Part shown: in pieces, positions 1-12,301 of the stretch | Position numbering within the stretch: the stretch's first letter is position 1 | How the letters are laid out: each line of letters begins with the position of its first letter | From: Acorus gramineus | Lineage: Eukaryota; Streptophyta; Magnoliopsida; Acorales; Acoraceae | Assembly (NCBI GenBank): GCA_030737835.1 | Contig: CM060849.1 | Span: 30,803,080-30,867,079, forward strand | Reading direction: 5' to 3' | Length of the DNA: 64,000 nucleotides | Notes under the pieces: model-generated | The model's input: the letters and a program-made list of their open reading frames with translations, nothing else | Told to the model about the DNA's origin: nothing | Databases searched by the model: none | Translations under genes and position numbers: made by a program

Positions 1-98
1 AAAAATAAAAAAAGTCCAAGAGAAAAAAAAAATTTAACCCTTAGTCAATGGGTAGTTGAACAATTCCCCCTACCATAAAACAATATAAATAACCCACA

Positions 99-100
<2 letters not shown>

Positions 101-142
<42 letters not shown>
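101..142. repeat. (AT)n microsatellite
   Basis: About 42 bases of nearly pure alternating A and T, interrupted once. It is a simple-sequence repeat with no sign of function. Confidence 0.9.
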
Positions 143-145
<3 letters not shown>

Positions 146-1750
146 GCCATGACATCACACACACACAGGCATTAAAGGTGGAAGGGCTAGTCTTAGCTGT
201 TATTCTTCATTAAAGGGATCAATATAACTTCCCTGTCTCACCTTTAAAGCTCCCCCTCCCTCACACACACACACATCACAAATAGGTATAAAAATCTGTG
301 CAGACAGCCTCATAAACCTCTCCTCACCTTTTCCATGACAAATTCAACAATCTCTATGAAACTTTTAAAATTCGGATCGGACCAGCTGGTACAATTAATC
401 CGAAATCTGATCCAATAACCATAAAAAACCTGATGATGTACAAAAATTAGTTTAAAATTTGAAAAATAGGTACCAACCTCATGAACCTCATTTCCATTGG
501 TTGAACTGTCCTAGTCTTGAATCCGATTCACTTAACCGTTTAACCCTGATGATGTGGAAAAAAAAAGGTTTAAAAATTACTAAATTTAAGGATAATCCAT
601 TGGTTGCATCAATGATTTTTGAGAACTGACTACAATTTGTTTGAATCGATCATTTCTTAGACAACGGAAAAAAAAATGTAAAAAATTAGAAATAAAAAAA
701 ACAAGATTTGGTTTTGCCACCTTCACAAAATAAAAATTGAAACAGAGAAAACTAATTAAATTAATAATTCACAGGGTTTTATTTTATTCATTTGTCACTT
801 GTTATGATGTTGAATTTATTAAAGATTTCCATTTTATATTGTAAAATCATGCTTTCGTGATGGTATTTAATTAAAGACTTGAAAAGGTACTAAAATTTAA
901 AATATTAAGATTATATAAAAAAATTCTAAAATGTTTCATATATATTTTTCAAAAATTTCAAGTAATAAATATTAATATACTTGTTTTGCCATGATGTTAT
1001 GATTCATGTCTTGTTCATCAAATGATTGAGCCACTGATTCTTAAGATGGTCCTATTTTAGGTTCATCAACCGCTCAGTTCGAAAATATTGATAACTATTA
1101 TGATTTTTATTTTTATTTTTTATAAAGCTTGTTCCGTTCATATATCCAAATCAAACCAAATGTATGTTTAAAGTTTATACACATATATAATCAGCAGACT
1201 CATTGAATGCAACTTTTGTGGGTGGTCCATAGTGAAGATAAGAGAATCACATGGAGCGACTGAGCGTGAATTGAATGAACAACTAAATGATCAACTTACC
1301 CAAAAAAAAAAAAAAAAAACAACTAAATGATCACAATTCTTTAAATACAAACTTTTCACAAAAGAAGGCCATATATGTTGATTGACCTTATTAGAGTGAA
1401 AGAAGACTATTACCACTTAAAGAAACATAGGCCTCTCAAGTAGGGTTGATGGGTTACCTTTCCAGATTGTATATGGTGGTGTCCATTAAGACTTCCTCTC
1501 TATAACCTTACAACGTCTTGAATTTCCTAGATGTAAAACTAGACTTAATACTTCCCAAGAGGCCCTGCATGTATTGTTGTTATAATTACTATGTTGGGTG
1601 GTTCTTCAAAACAGATACTTTCACTGTGAATTACCAGCTTTAGAGTGATATGACTAGTTATTAATTGCATGCACCCACAGAATGGGCATGCAATGAATAA
1701 ATTTTGAATTTATTTAGTTTTCTAGCATAGGCTTCTCACATAACTATGTC

Positions 1751-1758
1751 TACATTTA
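1751..1758 (-). promoter_or_regulatory. Candidate L1 box, about 1 kb upstream of the PDF1-type gene
   Basis: The plus strand reads TACATTTA, the reverse complement of TAAATGTA. This is a perfect match to the L1 box TAAATGYA bound by class IV HD-ZIP factors (ATML1, PDF2), which drives epidermis-specific expression of PDF1 in Arabidopsis. It lies about 1 kb from the ATG, farther than usual, and an 8-mer can occur by chance, so function is inferred only from the downstream gene. A one-mismatch version (AGCATTTA, 2581-2588) lies nearer the start. Confidence 0.35.
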
Positions 1759-2069
1759 GTCACTTGTTAAACAAAGACACAGTTATGATCAATTTCATAA
1801 TATAACCTAATGTATATGTCCACTAATAACAAGATAGCCAATCTCTTTAAGAAGTGGAAGGGCAATAATTTGTCTTTTATTGTTAGTCCAAAATCAGGTT
1901 GGTCACCAAATAGTTAAACTTTGGAGTCATATGCATAACACATTAGCATAGAACTCTAAAAAAGATCATAATAAATGTTTATCTTGGAACTATATGACAG
2001 CCATATGATAGATTTTTGTGTTATGATAGATCATAATAAATCAAGTTGTAAGCATCCCATCATGACAGC

Positions 2070-2290
2070 GATATGATAAATAATTATTTCAGTATAAAAA
2101 AAAAATCATTTTATATTTTTTTGTTTTTTTAGTTATTCTCGTTAGGAAATATAATAATGAAATTTTTGTTGTTTGATTGACCGTAGATAATTTGTTGACA
2201 AAAAATAAATAAGACATGGATAAGGAATTGAAAAAAGCAAAAAAATTATTTAACTTTCCTTGATTTATAAAAGGTGATGATAAGTAATTT
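2070..2290 (-). repeat. Dispersed MITE-like repeat family, copy 1
   Basis: The block around 2132-2163 (GTTATTCTCGTTAGGAAAT and following) matches blocks at 9683, 28861 and 56685 in one orientation or the other. All four are followed or preceded by similar AT-rich text mentioning ATGGATAAGG- or TTATTATTACG-like strings. Ends and target duplications could not be resolved here. Confidence 0.45.
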
Positions 2291-2639
2291 GATATATAAT
2301 TTCTCTTACACCACTGAAATAGATTGAGCAGAATAACTCAATTGTAGTGGAGATCTAATTAGAATATTAATACCAGCTTATTTACATATATTTTGACATT
2401 GCTATACCCATTTAATTTTTACAAACAAATATGTACTTTTCAATCTTATTCGCTATATTATTCCACTCTATTTTTCACTTATTCTACTCCCCAAACACTA
2501 CAGTAGAATAATTAGTGCTATGTGCGCGTCTGCAACATGTCAACTGCACTAACATGCTGCCCCCTCTCTGAGGAGTGAGAAGCATTTAATTTCATGTGCG
2601 GTAGTTATCGATCAATCTATTTTGCAACACTTTTTCGTG

Positions 2640-2646
2640 TATATAT
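2640..2646 (+). promoter_or_regulatory. Candidate TATA box of the PDF1-type gene
   Basis: TATATAT lies about 104 bases before the ATG at 2750, leaving room for a short pyrimidine-rich leader (2692-2725 is CT-rich, common in plant 5' UTRs). The assignment rests on position and composition only. Confidence 0.4.
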
Positions 2647-2749
2647 TCAATTCAAGCCCTTGGTGGTGATCTCAAGCCTTCCATTTCCAAAATCCTCTCT
2701 CGTTTTCTTTCCTTTTTTCTTCACTGAGTGTGAGTGAGAGCTTCTGGAG

Positions 2750-2915
2750 ATGGAGAAGAGTAGTAAAAGCAACCCAACCATGCTTTTGTGGGTGCTCTTA
2801 CCATGCTTGGTCTCTCAGACCCTGGTGATTCCGGTGGCCTGCCGGAGCTTAGAAGGTGTGGCTGATCAAAAGACCTACTACCCTCCTGACCCACACAGGA
2901 GCCACTCCCCTACAC

Positions 2916-2960
<45 letters not shown>

Positions 2961-4555
2961 CCCCTCTACACACACCCCTAAAAAGCGTCGATACACTCTT
3001 CTAAGTCCAGCTCCATCCGTAGCTTAGAAACAATCTTGTAGACGTTTATATACTGCGATAGTATAAAGCACCATCGTGTGCATGAAAATTAACATTTTTT
3101 TCAAATACAAAATACACTTGTGTAAATATCTGAGTGTGTTTTTTTTTTTTTTATAACAATATTTACTTCAATGGAAGTAAACATATCATTTTCAAACATA
3201 AAAACCAATATTATCAAACATCATGACTAATATATATACTTTTGTTGGTGTTTCTACCGCAGATTCACATACGACGTCCCCTGCATGCACAACTCCTTCC
3301 ACACCATCCCACGGAACGCCGAGCACCCCGTCCCACGGCGGAGGATATGGAACGCCGACCGCACCGTCGCATGGAGGAGGTTACGGAACGCCGAACACAC
3401 CACCGTCCCACGGTGGTGGATACTACAACCCTCCCACTTACCACCACCCCCCGAGCACTCCCGTGGTCATTCCAACCCCTCCTTCTGTCCCGTACATCAA
3501 CCCCGGGACGCCGGCCACCCCTGGCATCTCCACTCCTCCTTCGCCGTTGCTCCCTGGCACGCCTCCGTTCACTTGCGAGTAAGCAACTTGACCCAAGCTG
3601 TCTATACACTGTGATGGTATACCATACATTGTGCTGTGTGAAATTATATATAATTTTTTTTTATTTTTTTAAAGAAAAAATACATAAATGTATCTTATTA
3701 TACATTTCACTTTATAACAAAATTTATTGGACCGACTATACATTTTTATTTAAAAAAAAAATTAAAGAAGAAAATCGTTGAGGGACGAAAACGAGACTAT
3801 CAGATGACTAGAGATATAATTTCCTTAATGTTAAAGTATTAGCTAGAGATATATTAACAGAATGGAAGATACAATCCACCTTCCATGCATTTTTTTTTTA
3901 ATTTAATATATACTTTCTCCTATCTAAGTATATATGTTAGGTTGGACGAAATGTCTATATATCCAGGATATTTCGGTCAAACATACGGTGCTTCCCTTAA
4001 TATATGCATCATCTAAGGGCGCCCCAACGATATTTATTGGTCATCCTTTGGAATTTGCGCAGGCCATTCAATTCCCTCATTTAGATAAAAGAATCCAAAC
4101 TACCATTTATGCATCCATTCATTCATCCCAAGTTGAACCCTGCTTTAACTCCAGCAAAACCAAACTCGTGAAAACCACATTTTCTACATTTTCTGTATAT
4201 AATGTATTCCTTTTGTAATGAAAATCTGAATTAATGCAGCTACTGGAGAACTCACCCGGCACTCATATGGGGCATCTTCGGATACTGGGCACCGATGTCC
4301 GGCATCTTCGGCGTGGCCTGCACCACGGCCTTCGGTCAGAACCTGAACCTACCACAGGCGCTTTCAAACACGCGCATGGACGGCATCGGCGCCCTCTACA
4401 GAGAAGGGACGGCGGCCCTCCTCAATGCAATGGTCAGCAGGAGCTTTCCTTTCACCACCCAGCAAGTCAGGGATGCATTTACGTCTGCGATCGTCTCCGA
4501 TCACGCCGCTGCTAAACAGGCCAAGCTTTTCAGGCAGGCCAATGAGGGTCATTAA
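2750..4555 (+). CDS. PDF1: PROTODERMAL FACTOR 1-like proline-rich secreted cell-wall protein (3 exons)
   Basis: The coding exons are 2750-2915, 3263-3578 and 4240-4555. Donors are GTAAG and GTAAGC, acceptors CGCAG and TGCAG. The exons total 798 bases, giving 265 residues with all phases consistent. The product has a hydrophobic signal peptide (about residues 10-32). A Pro/His/Gly-rich middle (about 55-157) carries repeats of the type SHGGGYGTP. The C-terminal domain (about 158-265) contains TCDYWRTHP, LIWGIFGYW, ALSNTR, GALYREGTAALLN, FPFTTQQVRD and a final ANEGH, which I recognise as the PDF1 C-terminus. PDF1 proteins are extracellular, made in the L1/epidermal layer and thought to act in epidermal walls. 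The domain is split by the second intron exactly between TC and YWRTHP, so the three open frames look unrelated until joined. Exon 2 and exon 3 are GC-rich against AT-rich introns. The start was chosen as the first ATG giving the signal peptide. Confidence 0.92.
2920..2956. repeat. (CT)n microsatellite in intron 1 of the PDF1-type gene
   Basis: An almost pure TC repeat starts four bases after the donor GT of the first intron. It is a length-polymorphic type of tract and a likely SSR marker. Confidence 0.85.
3685..3692 (+). promoter_or_regulatory. Candidate intronic L1 box (TAAATGTA)
   Basis: A perfect TAAATGTA lies in the second intron of the PDF1-type gene, on the sense strand. Because the gene family is an L1-box target, an intronic copy is noteworthy. 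Chance occurrence in AT-rich sequence is also likely. Confidence 0.3.
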
Positions 4556-5403
4556 AACAATGATTTGGGGAAGATTGTGAGACAGTAGATTAGTGTTTTT
4601 TCCTGTGTTTTGCTTGATTAGTTTGGTTTGCATCTTTGTGTTTTTTTAGATTTATGTTTGGAGTGTTGTGTGGCTGTGGTGTGGTTGGTTAATTTGGTGG
4701 TGATTTGTGGTTGGTTGGTTTGGTATTGGCATGTTATGTAGTACATTTAAGAAGATTGGTTTAATGAAGGGGGTATGTTTCTCCCAACTACTATCAGTGT
4801 CTTGGAAAACTGAGAAATCTCGCCCACATTTTAATGAATTTCTAGAGAAGAATTCACATCATCAATGTTCATGTAAAGGTGGTGAACCATTAATGAGCTA
4901 TAGACGCATTAATTTACACTATATATAGGCACAGAAGAAAACTGTAAGAGAGTATAAAAAATGCCTTTTCTCCTAAATTATAGTTAATTAAAATAATCAT
5001 GTTTTTAAAAACTTTACGAAAATGTAAAACATGTGAATTTTTTTTTAAAATTTTTTTAAGGAGTAGGGATGTACATGTTGTGAGGACAATGAGAATTAAA
5101 GAAAGCAGTATTGCTAATCAATCGTGGGTTGTTTCCTAGAAGGGTTTCATGGGATGGGTGAAACTCTGTTTTGCCATAACACAGGTTCTCTCTGAAAACC
5201 TATGAGAAGAACACGCGTGGCAAGAGATCCTACGTGATTGAACTTAACGAAAAAACAGATCTTAATGCCATCTGCCTCTTCGTTGCCACGTCAGCACCTC
5301 AACGAAAACACACAGATCTCATGTTATCCCTCATCGTCTTCATTAACAGATCAGAAAGTTTCCTCTCGCATGCCCTAGCCGCACCGTAGCCGACTCGCCG
5401 CCC
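4556..5403. other. 3' flank of the PDF1-type gene
   Basis: A GT-rich stretch (about 4590-4740) follows the stop codon and is probably 3' UTR. AT-rich sequence without a recognisable gene follows. Short open frames here have no family features. Confidence 0.5.
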
Positions 5404-5530
5404 GGTGACTCCCGCTGCCACACCCCGCGACTGCACCCTCCGGTGACCCACGACTCCCACTACACACCTTGCGACTCCACCCTCAGGTGAACCGCGACTC
5501 CTGCTGTCATACCCCGCGACTCCACCCTCG
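5404..5530. repeat. GC-rich imperfect tandem repeat, about three units of 38-44 bp
   Basis: Each unit begins GGTGA (5404, 5442, 5486) and ends in a version of GCGACTCCACCCTC. The block is far more GC-rich than its surroundings and may be the residue of a captured coding fragment. I do not recognise a protein in it. Confidence 0.6.
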
Positions 5531-5596
5531 TGTTTTTTTTTTTTTTTGTAGAGAATAATTAGCAAAAATAGAATTTTTTTTTTTAATACCGGAGGT

Positions 5597-6100
5597 TGAG
5601 GGCTAGTAAATGCTCGGCTCGGGCTCGGCTCTATTAAAGCTCGTTCAGGCTCGTTCGATTAAATAAACGAGTCGAGCTTAAACAATTTTTAAAATTCGAT
5701 TTGTAAACGAGCCGAGCCTTAACCGAGCCTGAACCTAGACGAGCTCGTTTACTTGACAGAAAAAAAGGGAACGAGCCAAGCTCGAGCCCGCGCTTATGTC
5801 ACTTTCACATGTATAAGGTGTTGTGATTTGTAAAATGTGACTTCTCAAATGCTAAACAAGGTTTTTTTTTAGCTAAACAAGCCCGAACTGAGCCTTGATT
5901 CGAGCTTCGGCTTCGCTTGTTTAACAAACGAGCTGAGCCGAGCTTTAACTGAGCTTTTCACGAGCTCAACGAGTCGAGCTTGAACACGAAATAAAGCTCT
6001 TTCCCGAGCCGAGCCGAGCCCAAGCCGAGCCTGATACTAAACGAGCCGAGCCTGACCAGATCAAATCTCGACTCGTTCGGCTCGTTTACCACCACCCCTA
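5597..6100. mobile_element. Non-autonomous hAT-like element rich in CGAGCCGAGC motifs
   Basis: The 504-bp interval begins TGAGGGCTAGTAAATGCTCG and its other end, read in reverse, begins TAGGGGTGGTGGTAAACGAG. These are degenerate terminal inverted repeats of the hAT TAGGG type. It is flanked by CCGGAGGT (5589-5596) and CTGGAGGT (6101-6108), an 8-bp duplication with one mismatch, as expected for hAT. The interior is full of GCTCG/CGAGC words in both orientations and can fold extensively. It encodes nothing. Confidence 0.65.
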
Positions 6101-6108
6101 CTGGAGGT

Positions 6109-7624
6109 GCTTTATTTTTCATATTTTATATAATGACTTATTTTCAGTTGATATCATTTTTTCTTCTTTGATTAAATATTAATGTTTCAAATTTTTTTAT
6201 ATTAAATTTTAATGGCTAAGATTTTTTTTTTTTTTAACAATAATGATTCCAAAGCCTCATTTTATAAGCCCTATTACAGGCCCCATGACTTGGCATAGAT
6301 GTAATGCTTAATATGCCCTTCAAGCCATTTTTGATAACTACTTACCACAATTATGGGATGATTATGATTTCCTCGTATGGAACGGTGCAATTAATGGATT
6401 TTCAAATGCAGTTTTTTTTTTAAGTATCACAATTGAATTTTTTTTATGTTTGATCTTCAATGGTGATCATCGATGGATCATCCATCAGTGGAGATGAGGA
6501 GAGAGATCGACATTTTCTTTTTTTATTTTTTATGTTTGAATCTCCCAAAAACCTTCTCCAAAAAGGTTAACAATGTTTTGAATCGATGGACCTCTTTTTG
6601 TTTGTTTTTGCTTTTGAAAATATCCATGCAACTAGAGAGGGGATCAGAGATAAAAAATTTTGAACATTATTATTTTTTTGAAGAACAAATAGAAGTATAT
6701 CAGAAGTTTGTTTTGGAAGATTTTCAACCACTAATATGTTTTAAACACGAATTATTTTATGTATTGAATGTCATTTTTTATAGTTTGATTTGTTTTTGCT
6801 CTTATATCTTAAATATAACACTTCATACTTTTACATTTTATATGTGGATATGTTGTATGATGTTACCGTTAGTTTGTTGACAATGTAAATATTCATTTTT
6901 CATATTTATGTTATTTTTGTTACATTCGTAAACATAACAGTCAATCACATGCGTATATTGATTTATTTTGGTTACATTCACAAAAGTAACAGTCAATTAC
7001 ATGTGTCTATTGCTGCGAAATAGATACAGTTATGTAATATGATACATTACAATGTAACTAGTCGTTAATAGCAATTATTTGAATTACTTTTACAAGGGAG
7101 TCTGCTACATTTCTTATCATCTTTTTTTTGTTTCTACACCACTTTTTAACCTGAATGTCATAAGACTGTTGCATTCACATATTTATGTTAGATTTATGCA
7201 ACACTGTTACATTCTGTTACAGTTATAATCACATAAATGTTACATAATCATTTTACCTTTCTATCTCTCTATTTTCACAAATAACATTTTTTAATACAGA
7301 GAAAAACCGTAATCGAAATCGAAGCGAAGCTTCCATAGCTTCCATGATGGCGATCCGAAGGGGAGCAGTCATTCCAAGATTGTTGTTCAGTGCTCGATCG
7401 ATTTGTTCGTGGTGGAAGAACGTCGAGCCAGCCGTGAAGCATTGACGAAACAGAACAAAAGTGGATTTTCAACTAAACAAATGGGGATTTTTTTTTTATC
7501 TAAATGGGTAAATGGATTTCAAGAATGACATGGAAGAGTCATAACTGAATATAGAAAATTGGAGAATTTTTATTAATGAGAGAGATTTTTTATGAAGGGC
7601 AAATTTGTATTTTGCCATTTTATT
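6109..7624. other. AT-rich intergenic stretch
   Basis: No gene can be supported. The longest open frame (6473-6880) is compositionally biased (Phe, Leu, Ile, Cys from T-rich DNA) and has no domain. A short GC-richer patch at about 7310-7450 reads MAIRRGAVIPRLLFSARS on the plus strand, resembling the start of an organelle-targeted protein, but it stops after about 35 codons. Confidence 0.5.
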
Positions 7625-8098
7625 CACTACTACAATTTTTTATTTTGGTCAAGGTTGTTTTGATCACTGTTTCTAAAAAAATATGATCGTAATTATTATG
7701 ATCATGGTTTTAATAAAACCGTGATCTTTGTAAAACATATAATCACATTTCAAAAAAAAACGTGATCTTTAAGGTAATAAAGATCTCGTTTTATAAAAAA
7801 CTGTGATCGATTAATAGATATCTTATCACGGTTAGATGAAACCGAGATCATTTTATAAATAAACAATCATGTTTTAATAGAAATCGAGATCTTTTGTTAT
7901 TAAGAAAAATCTAAGTGGTCCCTAAAATCCTGACCCTACCTCTCTCATGCCCCAATCTCCTCTCTCACAAGTTCCTCTACAACACCACCGCGCCTTTCTC
8001 CTCCGCCGACCCAGACGCAGCCGCCGCGGCCCCTTCTTCCTCCGCCAACAAAATCGCATCTGCGACCCCTTCCTGTCTCACTCGTAAGTCTCGCTCTC
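7625..8098 (+). mobile_element. Outer CACTA left end (partial duplicate)
   Basis: The segment begins CACTACTACAATTTTTT, the CACTA terminal motif. It continues with subterminal AAACCGTGATC/GATCACGG words, then a GC-rich captured piece (about 7915-8090) ending in CGTAAGTCTCGCTCTC. The adjoining segment 8099-8573 repeats the same order (terminus, subterminal array, GC-rich piece, CGTAAGTCTC). This end is therefore either a separate truncated insertion or a tandem duplication of the left end. Confidence 0.7.
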
Positions 8099-9141
8099 CA
8101 CTACTACAATTTTTTACATTGATCACGGTTGTTTTGATCACGTCTTTTAAAAAACCGTGATCACAATTATAAAGATCACATTTTTAAAAAAACTTTGATA
8201 TTTGTAAATTATACAATCACATTTTTCAGTAAACCGAAATATTTGAGGTTACAATAATCACGGTTTATAAAAAAATGTGATCATTTAATAATTATTTGAT
8301 CACGGTTAACATAAAATCGTGATCTTTTGCTAAATAAAAGATCCCATTTTAAATGAAAGCGTGATCATTTTCACATTAAAAAACCTAATGTGGTCCCCAA
8401 ATCCCGATCGACCCCACACCTTCCCCTCTCACGACCTCACCTCTCTCACCGCCCCTTCCTCCTCCATCGACCCAGCCACCACCGCAGGCTCCCATTCCTC
8501 CTCCATCGACGCAGCAGCAGCCGCCGCCCCTTCCCCCTCCCCACGCAGCCATGGCAGCCGCGTAAGTCTCTCTCTCTCTCTGCCTCTCTCCCTCTCCTCC
8601 TCTTCTTCCATCTCCTCTTCCCTCTCCTCTTGTCATCAATAGAAATTTGGGGGATTTCATTTGATTTGGTGGATTTTAGGGTTTGAATAGAGAAATATGC
8701 ATAAAAATATTTCATAGAAGGCCACCTAACTTGTCTAGGTTCAGGGGCGGACAAGGCAAAGTTTTCAGTCAAATGTGATTATACTACAACACTTTCTTCT
8801 GTATTCTGTTACTTGAGCATCTTTTGGAGTTTAGTCATTGTTAATATGCCATTATTTTTTTTATATAATCGATTCTCTCATGAGAAATGTGAAGAGCATT
8901 GGTTTCTCTCCAGTTCCTATCTGTATGCCAATATGCATTCTTAATTTCTAACTGGATTTCTCTTTTGGAGTTGGACTATCATGAATCTTCTTTGTCAATG
9001 ATATTACGCAATATATGTGCATTCAACAAAATAAGAACAACTGTTACTTTGTTAGGTCTATCTTAATTTTTAGTAAAGATCATCATTTTGGTGATACATA
9101 TATTTTTTAACATCCCATAAATTTTTGTAATCTATATGCAG

Positions 9142-9315
9142 AACCCATGAGATTGATTCAAGTAGTAGTCCCTCACATGGCAAGCAGAAAGAAGGGTAAG
9201 ATAGTGAATGTGGGCAGCATTGCTGCTTTAGCTCCTGATCCTCGGGCGGGTGCTTACTCTGCTTCAAAAGCCGCTCTTCATGCATTGACTGAGAGTTTGA
9301 GGTTAATTTGTACAT
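9142..9315 (+). pseudogene. Captured exon of a short-chain dehydrogenase/reductase
   Basis: After an acceptor-like TATATGCAG, one frame reads [18 protein letters not shown], then [16 protein letters not shown], then [18 protein letters not shown], and stops at TAG. These are the SDR-family NVGS strand and the catalytic YxxxK (Tyr-Ser-Ala-Ser-Lys) helix. Sequence style is closest to plant NADPH-dependent 1-acyldihydroxyacetone phosphate reductases. The Rossmann N-terminus and the C-terminal half are absent. It lies inside the CACTA element and is best read as a transduplicated gene fragment rather than an active enzyme. Confidence 0.75.
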
Positions 9316-12301
9316 AGTCAGGTAGTTGTGTTTAATTTTCGTATTACAGTGTGACACAAAACCTTGGTATTTCTAACAAAATAAAAATGAGTTTGCATTT
9401 ATGTGCTGAGAGGGGAATAAAATACTATTCATCTTTGCATTGTAAGATATTTTATATCACTCATATTTGCACTGTAAGAAATTTTTTATCTAACTTGTAT
9501 TTGATGAACCAACATGTTATTCCTGATAGGAATGAGCAGGAGATATCACCGCCTCTTCAGAAAGTGGAGGAATAAACCCCCCGTTTGAAAAGTGGAATTG
9601 CCTTATTCAGCCCTGATAGTTATACTGTGATAGATAACAGTGTTTGGCAGAATAAGCCTATCCATGTTTGGTTGTATTTTTTGTTATTCTTATTAGGAAA
9701 CGTAAAATTTAGATTTTTGGTGTTTGGTTGACCCAGAATAAACTATGGATAAATGGTTGATAAGGGATGGATAAGGAGTTATTATTTTCAAAATATCAAC
9801 TTTCCCCTGAAATATAAGTTGTTGTTTGGTATAATTGATAGATATAAATCAATCCATGATGAGTGCAATTGGATCTGGACCATCCATCTTATATAGTATT
9901 TTATGGTGACCCTTTAAATATATTTTACAATTAATCAATTAAACTAAACCTATATATATATGGTCAATGGTGATTCAAATTACTGTTCAATTTAATTAAA
10001 TCCACACAATCCATTAGTCATAAATAGTAATAAATTAATGAAATCATATATTGGTTATAAAATTTAATAATTTTAATAAAATCATATGCATTGGCAATCT
10101 CATACTTGTACTAAATATTCATAGCCTTGCTATACATTACTTTATTTAAATTGCTTATATGTGTTATATACTTATATGTATTTGCATGTGACTTATAATA
10201 GACTTCTTTATAAAAACATATGAATATGTTGTGTATTTTATATTTAAATACACCAGGTAATTGTATAAATTACTATTTGATCTACACAACTAATTTAATA
10301 AGTTAGTAATAATTAACAAAATGAAAGTCATCAATGATTGTGAAGTGAATTACATAATCACAAAGCTACTCTACATTAAGCACATCATTAAATCCACACC
10401 CAATTGCTGTGAACTAACTCACAAATTTAAATCAAATCACACATAGTGATACACAAAGATTTACATACTTCCTCACCATCAAGACAAGTAGATTAATATA
10501 AAGCATCCATGGGGTTACAAGTACTTACAAAGCCTTATGCTTTCCAAAGACATAGACATAGGTTAATTAGTAGCATTCTAATTATTACAAACAAAAGGAG
10601 AATGCTAACACAGATAACATGTCCATACAATATTACATTACTAGCCTCCTATTATAGGTGGCTCAAAAAATAGGTAAGTACTGAATATATAAAGCAATAG
10701 TCATGGGTCCATCCTAGGGGGCTTGTGAGAGACATGCTGGAGGTTGGTAGTTCATTCCTTGTCTCTTTATCCGATCAATCTTCATTGGATCTGGGAAAGC
10801 CATGAAAATAGTTCATTCCTTGCCTCTCTGTAATATACAAGAACGAAAGAACACTATACAAAACACCAACTTCAATTAGGTGACAAAATAAATATCTATA
10901 CGTAAGCTAAAACACTCACAAATATGTTTTTATACATATATATATTGGTCCTTGACTATTGATTTTTGTCAAAGACATACAACTCAAGATACATATCAAT
11001 ATATGTTGCATTTAAGGTGGGATGTGGTTATACACAATCATGGGCTGCAATTGAAACAACGTGATCATAAGTATTCAATCAAATACAGTGCAACATCCGA
11101 AAATGGAAAAAATGGACAATTACAATATAATGCTATAAAAACAGATGAAAAACTTGCACATACCTAAATAACTATTCTGAAAAACATATTAAATTAACCA
11201 AGATTCAAATTATGAAACAATGATTCACCAGTTTATACTCTAACATGAAAGCCTTTTTAACATTTGTATATTGAGTACACGAACAGATAAGACCAAGAAG
11301 AACACTAGGCAAAATCACCCGATTCACACCCAGAATTAAGTAGAAAAACCATAGAGGCAACAATCAGACCTAGGAACCCATTTCTTTGTCAATGTTCAGG
11401 TAAAATTACTCCTCAAGCCTGTTGTTTTCCTCTTGTAGTTAGCCTTCAAAAACATGATCCTCGTAGCTATCTGTGTTTTTCGATTCAATAAATTTAATTT
11501 TCAAAATCCAAGTGCATGTCCACCTTTCTCATTAAAAAAATTAGGCCCTAATCAAACATCCACAATGCATAGATCATGAAAATTAACATGACGAAGCGAT
11601 ATAAATCATAGAAATTATTAAAAAAACAAAAGGGTGGAAATGTAATAAATCATAGAAGGCTTTGCTTTCATATAACTCAACCAGGATCATCTGTGGCAAC
11701 ATCACTTATTGATGGTGAAGCAAAGCCTAAACATGTACTTTTAGAAATCAAGGTTAATTTTCCGTCTGACAATTTTCTTACTGTTTCAGTTTTATTGGTT
11801 TTCATTTTTTTCTATCAACGTAGTAGCATCTCCTTGGAATTATCTATACACATTGTAAACAGGGTACAGAATATCGACCAACTAAGATCGCATTAAAATC
11901 AGTCAGGCCTTTTGAATACACTGAGGTAAGTACAACTATCAAATTTAATAAGGTTTCTAGTTCTACTAGTTCTATCACCATGGAACCCACCCCTTCCATG
12001 TAGGTTATATCCATTTGTTTTTTCTAAACTCATGTTTTTTTTTTTATATAATTTAAGAATCATTGGATCTGGTTGATCATTAATCTAAAATAATAGATAA
12101 TTAATTATAAATTTTAACATGGTTATGAATTTTATGTCTTCCATGTTTAGAAGGGGGTGAAATGAAAAAATACTCTCATCGGTGTTTCTTCAAATAAAAA
12201 TTCACAGTGGATTCAAGTCTTGATATGACTTATCATATTTTAAATTTCTTTTTTAATAGTAAATTTAATTTATTTTTTTTCATATGTATGTAAAATTTTA
12301 G
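9316..12301. other. CACTA interior, unrecognised
   Basis: This is AT-rich sequence with a copy of the dispersed MITE-like repeat at about 9585-9850 (block 9683-9712). Possible transposon exon fragments occur at about 11665-11750 (reading SVATSLIDGEAKPKH) and 11860-11935. I could not assign them to a transposase domain. Confidence 0.4.

Larger units (their letters stand above)
1..2640. other. AT-rich intergenic and upstream region of the PDF1-type gene
   Basis: I see no supportable gene here. The stretch is AT-rich with homopolymer runs (for example poly-A at about 1302-1319), an AT dinucleotide tract at 101-142, a candidate epidermal L1 box at 1751 and a dispersed repeat copy at about 2070-2290. 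The last few hundred bases are the likely promoter of the downstream gene. Confidence 0.6.

Noticed and set aside
3242-3781. 179-codon and 109-codon frames overlapping PDF1 exon 2
   Set aside because: Shadows of the GC-rich proline-rich exon in other frames; splicing and homology support only one frame.
6473-6880. 135-codon open frame rich in Phe, Leu and Cys
   Set aside because: T-rich composition explains it; no domain, no start context.
7915-8686. GC-rich frames in the CACTA left ends as intact genes
   Set aside because: They overlap in all frames with low-complexity Ser/Pro/Arg content; best read as captured fragments.
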